Assembly (NCBI GenBank): GCA_031835245.1
Contig: JAVKOQ010000377.1
Coordinates: 1 to 47,310, forward strand
Length of the DNA: 47,310 nt
Direction: 5' to 3'
From: Balamuthia mandrillaris
Lineage: Eukaryota; Discosea; Longamoebia; Balamuthiidae
The notes under the pieces were generated by a model. That model was not told where the DNA came from and did no database searches. It worked only from the letters and a program-made list of their open reading frames with translations. Positions within the stretch are counted from its first letter, which is position 1; each line of letters opens with the position of its first letter. This document shows, in pieces, positions 32,738 to 43,776 of this stretch. Both the position numbers and the translations under genes were made by a program.

Positions 32738-33855
32738 TTACTTTCTGCGATAACGTTCTAGTTGAAGCACATATGAACGAGTGCTGAAGCCGAGCTTAAT
32801 GGCATCTCCCTCTTTTAGCTCGTGGTATTGATTGGCTTCCACCTTTTTGTCGTTCAAACTTGTTCCGTTGGTGCTGCCCAGATCCATCAAGCACGGTCTT
32901 TTCCATGGAGTGTTTAAAAAAAATAGGCACATAAAGGTACATTAAGCAAACTTCTATGTGAACGAAGAAACAAGAAAGAAGACACATACCGGACTTGCTT
33001 AACAGCGCTAGCATCGTCAGAAGAAACCTCCACTTCTCGGTACTGAAGAACAGCGTGCTGTTTACTGCAGCTTTCGTGAGCTGTTACAATGTCATTGAGC
33101 TCTGCATCTCTTCCAAATCTATACACGCTTTTCTGGTGAACTGGGATTGGATCTTTTGTTTTGGTCAACATTAGCTTTGTTGGTAGGGAGGAAATACACC
33201 AAAAGAGATAAAGTATGTATACCTCCAAGAATGGTTCCGGCTTTGAACGTATGAAGCACGTACCGCTGGTCCGGTTTACGAGCCTCTGGTGGTTGTTTAT
33301 GCCGCCAAGCAGCCATTCTGGGATCATCTTCCTCGTTCTCTTCCTCTTCCTCCTTTACTTCAGCTTCTTCGTTGTTGCTATCGCCAGAGTCGTCCTCTCC
33401 TCGTTTTTGTCGTTTTCTCTTCCGCCTCTCCTCTTTCCGTTTTTCTTTTTCCAGCTTGCGTCGCTCTTTCTCTTCTCTTCTGAGTTGTTCCCTCCTTTCT
33501 TTCATCTGCTTCTCCATTTCCGCCTTTTGTTCCTTTTTCTTTTTTTCCACTTGTTGCAGCACTCTCTGGTAAAAAGGGCGTAAGAACAAAGCAAAAAAAG
33601 CGGATAAGAGGAACGTGAGCTGTGGAACTCTTTCGAAAAGAACACTGACTGGGAGAAAAATTAACCTCATGTTCCCTGTCTAGGTTTTGCTCAGCCATGA
33701 TCTCACGATAGGAACGAGAGCCATCCCTTGGTGGTGACAACTGCCGTTTAAACCGTCTTTTCTTGTAATCGTTCTCTCTATCCACTATCTTCTTCACACG
33801 ATGCTCTGCAAATGGCTTATGAAATAATGTCAGAGAGGAAGAGAACTGGAGAGAG

Positions 33856-33890
<35 letters not shown>

Positions 33891-34288
33891 GGAGTTAACA
33901 TACATCAGCGTCGGCGTCAGTGGGAATGTCGCGAAGAACATTCTTTGGAGCAGTGTAGCTGCCAACCAACCGCCTTACGGAGGAAGAACCCTGCCGACGT
34001 GAGTCCTCAAAGGCTAGGTCGTCCTCGTCGTCGTTAACGCTAATGGAGGAGACGTAGTCGTGTTGTCCGTAGATGTCCGAGTCAAAGTCGCCGACTTTGC
34101 CAAAGGTGGCCGCTCTCCCATCCTGCAGCTTTCGCTGCTGCTGCAGCGCACGGATCTCTTCATCTAGGTCTACCAAAGCAAGGGGAGCAGAAAGAACAAG
34201 AATAACAGCTACGTTAAAAGAAAGAAGAAGAAGCAAAAAGAAAAAGAAAAAGAAAGAAACGACGAGAGAAAGCTTGGGTACCTTCCAT
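32738..34288 (-). CDS. SF3B1-type N-terminus fused to SNIP1/Pml1-type FHA domain
   Basis: Six exons, all GT-AG and in phase: 34288-34282, 34169-33904, 33815-33666, 33565-33223, 33152-32990, 32897-32738; 362 residues. Residues about 1-145 resemble the extreme N-terminus of splicing factor SF3B1: LDEEIRALQQQRKL, FDSDIYGQHDYVSSI, LVGSYTAPKNVLRDIP, PFAEHRVKKIVDRENDYKKR, SRSYREIMAEQNL (human SF3B1 has PFAEHRPPKIADREDEYKKH). None of its HEAT repeats follow. A Lys/Glu/Arg coiled coil (about 150-225) and an acidic patch lead to AAWRHKQPPEARKPDQRYVL and a C-terminal FHA domain: YRFGRDAELNDIV, ESCSKQHAVLQYREV, LMDLGSTNGTSLNDKKVE, YHELKEGDAIKLGFSTRSYV, close to SNIP1/Dawdle/Pml1. FHA domains bind phosphothreonine; SNIP1/Pml1 belongs to the RES complex that meets SF3b in the activated spliceosome. 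Role in pre-mRNA splicing is inferred. The N-terminal exon is only 7 nt. Confidence 0.82.
33859..33886. repeat. (GA)n microsatellite in SF3B1N-FHA gene intron (CT on sense strand)
   Basis: GA run in intron 33903-33816, near its 5' end. The transcript carries CT. Confidence 0.9.
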
Positions 34289-34585
34289 TGCTAGATTCTC
34301 TCTCCCTCCTCCTCGGCGGCCTCCTCCTCGTCTTTCTTTTCTTTTCTCTTCGTGGTGTTGACCCCTCGTAAAACAATGACGTCATCTTCCCATAAAAAGG
34401 CCTTGTCAGCCAAAAACCGAGAAAACCAGAAACTAATACCACTACTTGAACAACAACAAAAATAATTATTATTATCCCCCGGCAGGTGCACCTTTACATT
34501 CCAACCCCCCCCCGCGCTTATTTTATCAAAGAAATCATCAGCAAATAAAAAAAAGAAGAGAAGAGAAGAGAGGAGAGGAGAGGAG

Positions 34586-35598
34586 ATGCAGAGCAGCACC
34601 GCCTTCCGTTTGAACTCTGGCTATGATATGCCGGCCCTCGGCCTCGGCACCTGGCTCGCCAAAGAAGGCGAAACCGGAGAGGCCGTCAAGGTCGCGGTGC
34701 TGGAGGGCGGCTACCGCCATATCGACTGCGCCAGCATCTACTTCAACGAGGACGAGGTCGGTCGCGCTCTGCACGAGCTCTTCTCTTCCGGCCATTCCAT
34801 CCGTAGGGAGGACCTCTTCATCACCAGTAAGCTCTGGAACGACTGCCACAAGCAGGAGCACGTGAGGGAGGCCTGCCTGCAGACCCTTAAAGACTTGCAA
34901 CTGGACTATCTAGACCTCTATTTGATCCATTTCCCCGTGTCCTTTCAGCATGGCGTCAAGGAGGCCGTCTCGGCCGAGCAGGTCATCCAAGTGCCGCTGG
35001 CGGAGACGTGGAAGGCCATGGAGGCTCTGGTGGAGGAGGGTTTGGTCCGGTCCATTGGCGTTTCCAACTTTGAGGAGGAGCACCTGGAGGAGGTCTTTAA
35101 GGTGTGTTCCATCGCGCCGGCGGTCAACCAGTACGAGACGCATCCCTATCACACTCGCCAGCCCCTCTTTGAGTATTGTCAGAGCAAGGGCATCGTTGTC
35201 ACTGCTCATACTTCACTTGGTTCTCTTTCCCTCTTCTCGCTCTATTGCTTTCTTTTCAGTTCATGTTTTTTCTCACAAAAACAAATAAAACAGGCTCGCC
35301 AGGCAATCCATGGAGCGATCGCTTCGAGGGCAGGCGGCTGATGGAAGAGCCACTGCTGGAGGAGATAGGGAGAAAACACGGCAAAACGTCGGCCCAGGTG
35401 CTGCTGCGGTGGGGCCTGCAGCGGCCCATGGTGGTTATCCCAAAGAGCGTGTCGAGGGAGAGAATCCTGGCCAATAAGGACATATTTGACTTTGAGCTCT
35501 CCGTGGAGGATATGCAGCAGCTGAGTGCGCTCAACAAGGACAGACGCTATAACCATCCAGCGACAGCATGGCTTGGTAGAGGAGCTTTTCCACAGTGA
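34586..35598 (+). CDS. Aldo-keto reductase
   Basis: Two exons: 34586-35219 and 35294-35598; 312 residues, the normal family length. The catalytic tetrad is complete: Asp about 47 (GYRHIDCASIYFNEDEVG), Tyr about 52, Lys about 82 (ITSKLWN) and His about 115 (LDYLDLYLIHFPV). The signature VRSIGVSNFEEEHLEEV, the NQYETHPYH block and the cofactor-binding end VVIPKSVSRERILANKDIFD are present, which predict NADPH-dependent reduction of aldehydes or ketones in a TIM barrel. It has one intron and relatively GC-rich codons. It lies head-to-head with the FHA fusion gene (298 bp between starts) and tail-to-tail with the unknown protein at 35726. The substrate cannot be told from sequence. Confidence 0.92.
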
Positions 35599-35725
35599 TA
35601 ATGCTCATATTTGTTGCTGCTCCCACACAATATGGAAGACAACTTTCATTACTCTCTTTACGACAATATCGTTGTATGAGGTAGTGTTTTCTTTTTGCTT
35701 ACAGTGCTTTTCTTTCTTCTTTCTA

Positions 35726-38014
35726 TTATCCTTTAGATTGAGAGTGACTCGGAGTAACTATCAACGAAGGCGATCCATCAGGAACACGGCGTGGCTCTGT
35801 CACACGAGCTTCATCCACACGAGCTCCAAAAAACCGAGCCAACCGCAGGTTCCTTCTTCTCTCGTCCTGTCTCTGTCGTTGTTCTTCCTCTTCCTCCTCT
35901 TCATGTTGCTCTGCTTCTTCCTCCTCCCAGCATTCTGCATTGTTGCCAGCCTTCTCTGCCTCCACTTGGCGTAGTTCCGCTTCATCTTCCGAAGCAGAGG
36001 CAGAGGAACATTGGGATGACGACGAATACAAAGGGAAGCTGTCCTTCTGTATGTCCACAGAGGTTCTCCTGTATCGGTCATCCTCATCCTCGTCATAATG
36101 GTGTACAGCAGCGTTTCCGCCCCTATTATCTATTGGAGATGGTGGGGATTGGCCTTCTCTCTCTCCAGCTCCTCCTGCACCTTTACCGCTGCCACCACCA
36201 CCAAAGCATGTTTTCATGAGGGAGAAAGAAGAAGAGGAAGAAGAAGGAGCAGAGGAGGCTGTTGGGGGCGGCGAGGAAGACGTTGGGGGAGAGGAAGAAG
36301 CAGAGTTCGAGGGCGAAGCAGAAGAGAAATGAAGAGGAGGAACTCCTCCGCCAAAGAGACGATTCAGTTTGAAGATCTTGACGTGGGGAGGCTGGGTAGC
36401 AAACTGGTTAGCAGCCAGCTCAGGATTGCGCTGCAGCACATCCCAGTTGACGTGGCTCTCCCCAAAGAAGCGCTCAAGGTGATGGCTGCGCCGCCGAAGT
36501 GAGGCCTGCCCAAGCTCCTCCGCTTCCTTCATCTCGGCCTGCATTCTGAGGCGGGTGCGTTCTCTGTCCTTCAGCCAAGCTCTTCTCGTCTCCTCCACTT
36601 CTCTTCTTTCCTCAGCCTCGAAGAAGGTGCGGTAGTTCATGGCATCGTTGGAGACTGAGAAAGGAGAGAGCCGCAGTCCTTGCTGTATGCTACCCTTTCC
36701 TCCCACCTTCACTTTCTTCCTCTTCTCCTTCTTTTTCTTTCCTTTGTTGTTGACTGTAGCTGTGGCGATGGGTGCAGTTGTTGTTGGTGAGGTTGACAGT
36801 GTTTGTTGGTGCGACGGTGGTTGCTTTTCCTTGATGCTATTCGTTGTATATTCGTTGATGGCGTTGCCTCTCCTCCTATTTCCTTCTTTCTTCGTCTCAT
36901 CTTTGTTGTTTTGTTCGTTGCTCGCACCGTTTGCCTCTTTCTTTTTCAACAATGTGGACTTTTCCACAAAGCGAAAAGGGGCCCCCCAACTCCAACTTCT
37001 TTTATGGCGAACCCTAGTGCCACTTCTCTGGCACGATTGCCGACCCTTTCCGCTCGTTGAAGCAGTGGAGGTCATCGCGTTCTCTTGCTTATCCCAATCC
37101 TCCGTGTTGCCTCTTCGGCGAGTCTTGCTCTTAGTGCTTGTGTTGTTGGACTTTTTCTCTGTATTGATCAAACATACGGCGGGGTCGTAGCTTCCCTCTT
37201 CCTCACTAATGCTCTCCGTTAGGCTCAATTCTGAAGAGGGCGGTTGACGTTGACGGTCCTGGTGCGTGTTGTTTGCTTCTTCTTGGTCCTCTTGATCGTC
37301 GTCATCGCTAAGAAGCGCAACGCTAACTCTGTTGAAGAGTGCAGAAGAAGGAAAAAGATTGAAACGCGAGATGGCGTCTTCATGGTTGAAGGTGGAGGAC
37401 GCAGAAATGCATTCAAATTGTGCGATCTGGTGTTGGTATCGGTGAGAACGGGTGCCGGGGTGGTTCTTCGTGTCAGCCACTATCTGAAAGACTCCCTGTT
37501 CTGCCAATGCGGAGAGCAAGGCTTGAAAGCTATGCTTCCCCCGGTCACCCTCCTTTTCCACAGTATGACTGAGCAGCAACATTACGTTGATGAATGAGAG
37601 AACCTTGTAACGAGTCTTTGTGCTGGGGTGGTTGAGAAACGCAACCGACCTGGTCCACGCCTGTTCTCCTCTTTTCGCTGCACTCGTTTCCAGCGCATGC
37701 AATACGGCACGATAGGTTCGAGCTTGTCTTTGTTTGTTGGGAGCAGCAGGAGAGGAGGTGGTATTTCCTGTTGCCCACTTCCGTCTTGTCTCCAGAATTT
37801 CATCCTCCAGTTGGAGACGCTGCACTTCCCCTTGAGTTAGTTGGCGAGCTGTATAGTTACACAGCACATCCAGGGCTTCGTAGCGAAGCTCCTCCCAAGG
37901 GGAGTAGAGCTGGCTGGCCGTTTTCTCAAGCAAGCTCGCAGGAAGGAAATCCCAAGTCCTTACACTGTCCCTGAGAGCGTTGATTGGCTGAGTGTATGCC
38001 CGTTTCCCTCTCAT
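35726..38014 (-). CDS. Unknown intronless 762-residue protein
   Basis: One open frame of 762 codons; I do not recognise the family. Residues 1-200 look folded and helical (SVRTWDFLPASLLEKTASQL, EELRYEALDVLCNYTARQLT, TYRAVLHALETSAAK, KVLSFINVMLLLSHTVEKEG) and could be an ARM/HEAT-like bundle. The rest is mostly disordered: a Lys/Arg/Asn-rich middle, a Ser/Pro/Ala run, a Gly patch and a Glu/Gln-rich stretch near the end. A short motif recurs three times: HLERFFGE (about 36459-36479), LNRLFGGG (about 36345-36370) and LARFFGAR (about 35820-35845). The length of the frame, its conserved-looking N-terminus and its intergenic flanks support a real gene in spite of the low complexity. The start is the first Met, 389 bp from the divergent RRP12 start. 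Confidence 0.65.
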   Translation of the reverse strand: MRGKRAYTQPINALRDSVRTWDFLPASLLEKTASQLYSPWEELRYEALDVLCNYTARQLTQGEVQRLQLEDEILETRRKWATGNTTSSPAAPNKQRQARTYRAVLHALETSAAKRGEQAWTRSVAFLNHPSTKTRYKVLSFINVMLLLSHTVEKEGDRGKHSFQALLSALAEQGVFQIVADTKNHPGTRSHRYQHQIAQFECISASSTFNHEDAISRFNLFPSSALFNRVSVALLSDDDDQEDQEEANNTHQDRQRQPPSSELSLTESISEEEGSYDPAVCLINTEKKSNNTSTKSKTRRRGNTEDWDKQENAMTSTASTSGKGRQSCQRSGTRVRHKRSWSWGAPFRFVEKSTLLKKKEANGASNEQNNKDETKKEGNRRRGNAINEYTTNSIKEKQPPSHQQTLSTSPTTTAPIATATVNNKGKKKKEKRKKVKVGGKGSIQQGLRLSPFSVSNDAMNYRTFFEAEERREVEETRRAWLKDRERTRLRMQAEMKEAEELGQASLRRRSHHLERFFGESHVNWDVLQRNPELAANQFATQPPHVKIFKLNRLFGGGVPPLHFSSASPSNSASSSPPTSSSPPPTASSAPSSSSSSFSLMKTCFGGGGSGKGAGGAGEREGQSPPSPIDNRGGNAAVHHYDEDEDDRYRRTSVDIQKDSFPLYSSSSQCSSASASEDEAELRQVEAEKAGNNAECWEEEEAEQHEEEEEEEQRQRQDERRRNLRLARFFGARVDEARVTEPRRVPDGSPSLIVTPSHSQSKG

Positions 38015-38403
38015 GCTTACAAGATCCTGTAAACTTGTGTTAATTTAAAGATGTTCACCCTTTTTTTTTTAATTTATTCAGATCTGCTGAAATATATATA
38101 AATATAAAACCTTTTGTTTGCTATAGTTGTTGTTGTTGTTGTTGTTGTTGTTCGAAGAGGCAAATCACGGAGTAATTTTCATGTCGTCATGACTTAATAC
38201 CTGTGTCGTCATGGGGTTTTTGCCTGAGGGGCTTAGCTTGAAATGGCGTCGACAGGAAAAAAGGAAGAAAGGAAGAAGAAGGGGGAAAGGTCTTTCTTCT
38301 TTCTTCCTTCGGCAGCAGCACAAATCACCCGTGAAGGCTCCGGCTCGGCTAAAGCGCTTTCCTTCTTCCTCTTTCTTTTGGACCAAAAAAAAAACCAACC
38401 AAC
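38015..38403. other. Intergenic: divergent promoter region with (GTT)n
   Basis: No coding sequence recognised. It holds a T/A-rich stretch, ATATATAAATATAAAA (38092-38110) and a (GTT)n microsatellite at 38125-38152, between the unknown gene and RRP12. Confidence 0.7.
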
Positions 38404-41400
38404 ATGGATATCGCGTTGGATACCCTTCGTCAAAGTGTGTCTGAGATCGAAAGCAGCAAAGGGCAGATCCTCGCCACCGCCGGAAGCACCTCGGGACGTC
38501 CTCGGAGATCGGTCGAGGAGGTCTTTGAGGAGGTCTATCGCCATGGCCAGAAGGGAAACGAGGTTCAGCTACAGCGGTTCGCCGTGCTTCAGGCCATGAC
38601 GGAGGTGGTGCAGGACCAAGGGGAGAGCCCTACGCCCACCTCCTACTTTGCTCTTCTCATGAAGGCCCTCTCCGAGAACCTCTCCCAACAAACTCCTGAT
38701 GCCAAACTGTTGGCCTCTCTCACATACCTTCTCAGCTTGGTCATACCTGAGTACGTTCTTCAGCGCCTCCCCAGGTGCCTGCAAAAAATGGTCTAATAAC
38801 AGTTGTCTGTTGGTTTCATGCAGAGTGCCCACTTCGGTGCTTCGGACTAAGTTTAGGGACATGGCCCACACCTTTGAGACTCTGCTCAAAGCACAAATCA
38901 CAGAACCACCCGTTCTGAAACCTGTACGCCAATGCTCTTTGCTCGTTTTGCATAAATTTATCATCTCTCTTTTTTTTCCTTCTTCTTTCTCTTCTCGTTG
39001 TTCAAACGCTTTTTTTTTTGTATGTGCAGTTGATGGTATGTTTGGAGAAGTTGTTGGCAGCACAAGAGAAGGCAGCATGGAAGCAAGGGCCTACTATCAT
39101 GGAACCCTTCAAACTCATGTTGGGACTGTGCCTGGACGAGCGGCCCAAAGTGAGACAAGCTGCCCAGCAGGCTATTACTGCCCTCTTTGCCTCCTCCTCT
39201 TCTTCCTCCTCCGGCGCGAAAGGACATTTGGGAAAACAGGCCTATAATGCCACACATCACTTTTGTTTGTCTTTCTTGCAGCAAGCTTCGAATGACGCCT
39301 CTGCGGCGGCTATGAAAAAGAGTGGCCAGCTCATGCTGTACGGTTTGGGCTTGCTTAAGTCACTGCTGCCCTACCTCCCTTCTTCGGTTGGTCTTTCCCT
39401 TCCTTCTATTCCACTCTTTATAGTCTGACCGTCTTTTCTTCCTCTCTCTTCTATGTGTTTTGCAATTATGCACAATCTTTCAGTCAGTACAACCATTGAG
39501 TGTTGCCTTGTTAGAACTTTTTAGCATGGGATCCATACCTCGCTCTCATGCGTAAGTCATTTTTTTTTTTTTTGTTTTTCTTCTCTTTTTGTTTTCCAAG
39601 ATTTATCTTATGCGTTATGTCTACACGATATCATTTACAAATAGAATGCAATGCCTCGCCCATCTTTTCCAAGGAAGCAATGACGATAATCTTAGTGCCG
39701 CTCATGTTGCTCAACTTCTCAATGTATGCTGCGTCCTTTCTTTTTTTAATAACAAAATACTGAACTAGATAATGTGTAATTGAACAGGGGATCGCTGAAA
39801 CTCAACCCAATGCCCATGATGTGGAACCTACTCTTCTCCATATTAATCTTTTGAAGAATGGTCTTCTCAAACTACAAAGGTACACTCTACTACCTGTTTT
39901 TCTCCTCGCTTGATTGTGATGGTCACAAATGGTGTTTTATCTTGTGTACCATAAAGATTGGACGAAGTGCTTTGTGCCAACTTCCTTCCTTGTTCTGTGA
40001 AGTATTTGGTCAACAACCTCCTTTCTGACAATGTCGAAGTGCTGAAGAAAACATCCATTGCTCTCAAAGAGCTGCTGCGAAGCTGCGTCACCGAGTCCAT
40101 GATCGAAAGAGGAACAACTGCTGCTTTGGAGGAGCGCAGCGGTGGCGGAAGTGCTGTCAGCTCTTCTCCCCTTCGAAGTATCATCGAATCTCTGGTAGCA
40201 GGAATGGAGGCCACCATCCAAAACTCTCAATGGAAATACCTCTTGCCAGTCCTTCCCTCTCTCTTTGGGAAGATGAAGCCTGAGAACAGCATTTTGGCCT
40301 TTCCACTGTTACGTGGAGCTGCCACGATTTACTATACCGCTGAAACCTCTGGGAGTGATGATGAAGGTCAACAACAGCTCAACTCGGAGCTTCAGAGCTC
40401 GTTAGGTGCTGCAGTCGCTGCTATAGGACCCGCTGCTTTTCTTCAAATCCTCCCTCTCAACCTCGACCAAAGGTATTTCCTCTTGTATTTTCTCTCTCGC
40501 CCTCCTTTCCTTCTAACTAGTTTTGCTTGGAAGTTCGGCGGAAGAACAACCAAATGCGTGGTTACTTCCCATATTGAAAGAGTTTACAAAACATGCACAG
40601 TTGGCTTTCTTCATTTCCAACATTCTCCCCCTGACCAACAGCATGAAGGAGAGAGCCGTCACTGCCCACCAGAAGGGAATGTCCAGAAATGCCAAAGAGG
40701 CCGAAGTTATTTATATGCAACTCTGGGATCTCTTTCCCAGCTTCTGCATACTGCCCACCGATATTCCAGAGGTATGCATGCTACCTTCTCTTTCTCACTT
40801 TCTCTACCCTCACTTACGTTTCTTTTGATACGTTCAGTCCTTCAAAAAAATAGCCAAGACGTTGGGAGAGGGTCTTACTAATGAGGCACAGCTCCGCTCG
40901 GTCATATGCACCGGACTCCAAATCCTCATCAACAACTTTCGCGCATTGGAGGAGCACATCCCTTATGCTTCTTCCTCTACTAACGATAAAGAAAATACTT
41001 TCTTGAGCCAAACCAAGTTATCTTCAGATGATGCTAAAGCAGCCCTTCAGGCCATTGCTGGGTTTTCTCGAAACTTCTTACCTACGTTGTTCAACTTGTT
41101 TGGCAGTGAAATTACTCCTGAGTTGCGAACCAGCGTTGGTGATACCATCCATGCTTTCCTTGTGATCACTCCGAAACCAGTAACTTCTTCTCCTCCTTTG
41201 ATCTTTTCTTTGTCCAAGCTAATTTTTTGCCATTAATGTTTTTTAAAAAAACAAGATGGTAAACACATTCTTCAAGAATGTAATACAAAAATTGTTGGAG
41301 AGCGGAAAGCAGCAAAAGGAATCGGAGGCGACCTCTGCTGCTGCGCTTAAACGTCGTATTCTTCTGACAGAAATGGCCATCAAATTTGTTCCACATCTCA

Positions 41401-42291
41401 ATGAGGACAGCCTTAACTTACTGTGGCGGATCACTAAAACGCAGCTTGAGGTATTTTCAGTCCTTTGCCTCATCAACTAACCAAAAACACAACTTAACTG
41501 AAAACGCTTCTTCAACAGGAAAAGGATGCCAAGTTGCACAAAAAATGTTACAAAGTGATTGAGTCCATGTGCAAGAATCACCCTTCTTGGGTCCTGTCCC
41601 ATGTTGAAGAACTGAAGACAATGCTTAGCCGTGACATTGCCACTTGCGAGTCTGCTGCTAAAAAAGTAACCCTACTAGCCTCAAAGAAAAAACCTTACTC
41701 CTTCTGTTCGGTAAAATTGTGTTGATCAACTCTTTTTTTTAGCTTCGACTTCGTTGCATGCAACATATAATCCGCCATTTGCCAGATTACTTAACACCCA
41801 TAACAGTGAGTGATGAAAGTCAACAAAGGAAGCAGGCCGAAACCTTCATCGCATCATTACTTGGAGAAGTGCTTATGTGCATAAAAGAGGCCAATGCAAA
41901 GACTAGGAACGCTGCCTTCGATCTGTTGGTGGAGATGGCAGGTAAAATGTGCGTTGCATACGAGCCAGAGGATCCATTCGCGGTTACCCTGACTGCTGCC
42001 GTTAAGAATCACGACATCGAAATGGCTCAGAAGCTGGCTGCTGATCCCTCTTCTTCGGAGGCAATGAATGCTGAGGGCGAAAGCGACCTTTCTCACTCGA
42101 AGCATCTTGCAGAAATGATCCGTAATGGCTTGCAACCGAAGTTGGTTCCTATGCCCAGACTTAATGCCACACCATTTCTCAAGATGGTGGTGGCCGGTCT
42201 GGCTGGTTCTACCACTCACATGATGAGCGCTTCTCTCACTGCGCTTTCTCGCCTCATTTTCAACTTCAAAGGTACGTTGCAGTATTTTCGC

Positions 42292-42337
<46 letters not shown>

Positions 42338-43685
42338 GCTTCATCTGAGTCGACGACATTAGATGAACTGGAAGCGGCGTTCGTTAGTGATCTTGTGGGA
42401 AGTGTGGTATTATTATTATCTCTTCGTAGCCGAGAAATCATAAAAGCTGCTCTTGGTTTTCTCAAAGTTTCCGTTTCCGCAGTACCTTCTTCTCTATTGG
42501 AGCCTCACCTCACTAGCTTGGTACAACTTTCCCTTTTATTTTTATTTTTTTAATTTTACCTTATTTTGCAGCCATAGTCATCACGTTAACAAACAAAACT
42601 ACCTTGCTACTACAGATCCCAGGTATGATGACATGGTCTGGTGATGCGAAGAACAGATTTAGGTCCAAAGTTAAGATTCTTCTGGAGCGCTTGATTCGGC
42701 GATTTGGGTGAGTTATTGCCAGAGGTCAGGATTATTTTTGCAGCAATACTTAACTTTTCTGTCGTTCGTAAAACAGAGTAGAGAAAGTTTCTAGCTTGGT
42801 ACCAGAGCAGCACCGTAAGCTCTTCACTAGCGTGCGCAAGGACATGGACCAAAAGAAAGTATATATTTCACGCCAATTAAAATATCTTCATCTGCGGAAG
42901 CACTAACGTTCTTTTCTTATGCTTCGCGCATGCAGAAAACAAAAAAGAAAAATGAAGAGGAGGAAGAGGAGGAAGAAGATGACGACGATGAAGATCAAGA
43001 CGAAGAAAACGAAGGTGGCAAAAAAGGGAAGGACAAGAAGGACAAGGGCAAAGAAAAAGCAAAGCGCCCAACAAACACTCCCTCTTGGATTTTGGAAAAT
43101 GAAAACGACGCTCCTCTCGACTTTCTTGACCCGCGGCACTTGCAACACGTGGTTTCCACAAACCCAAACAAGAAGAGAGACGACAGTTCTGACGACGAAA
43201 TTGTTTTTGAGTACGACGCAGAAGGAAAGATGATTGTGATGGAACCTGAAGAAGACGGTTTCAAAGGCAAAAAGAAAAAGAAGGAATCGGCGGCGGGATC
43301 ATCCTCAGACGCTAACGATGGGGAGCAACCCACTAAGGTTGGCGGTAAGCGGGGACGTGCGGCCATGGAGCGGCCTGACGGAAGCGAGGGCGTGCGCCAC
43401 AAGACACCAACCAAACGGGCTAAGGCAGCCAACCCAGAAGGAACCCACACCGGCCGTAACTACAAATCCAGCAAGGCAGGCGGGGATGTCAAGAGAGAAG
43501 GCAAATTCGAACCATATGCCTACCTTCCATTGGACCCCAAGAACTTGAACAAACGGCGTAAGCACAAGGCTGTGGCCCAATTCTCCAATCTGGTTAGTGC
43601 AGCCAAGACGGGTTCCAAGACGGGCCGGCTGCAGCACAATCGCGCACAGCGCAAAAATCAAAAGAAAAAGGTGATTGTCATGTGA
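38404..43685 (+). CDS. RRP12: RRP12-like ribosome biogenesis factor (HEAT repeats, NUC173)
   Basis: Sixteen exons: 38404-38750, 38824-38923, 39030-39386, 39484-39551, 39645-39723, 39788-39879, 39957-40472, 40534-40771, 40838-41179, 41256-41450, 41519-41665, 41743-42271, 42363-42520, 42616-42707, 42777-42858, 42936-43685; 1,363 residues, similar to yeast and human RRP12. It is an alpha-solenoid throughout: DERPKVRQAAQQAITALF, RILLTEMAIKFVPHLN, CMQHIIRHLPDYL, AKTRNAAFDLLVEMAGKM, ASLTALSRLIFNFKDELEAA and the hallmark KNRFRSKVKILLERLIRRFG followed by VPEQHRKLFTSVRKDMD. The last 250 residues are acidic then basic and end in KKKVIVM, as in nucleolar proteins. Family role: export and maturation of pre-40S and pre-60S particles in nucleolus and nucleus. 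Exon phases agree all the way. The start at 38404 is the first ATG after a C/T-rich leader. Confidence 0.92.
42297..42333 (+). repeat. (CT)n microsatellite in RRP12 intron
   Basis: About 18 CT units in the intron 42272-42362, on the sense strand. Confidence 0.95.
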
Positions 43686-43776
43686 GTCACTAAGATGGCG
43701 CCAACCAAGATCAGGCCGAATCTAGTCTTTTTCTTTTCTTTTCCATTGATGAAGCTTAGACCTATGATTTTCTTGC

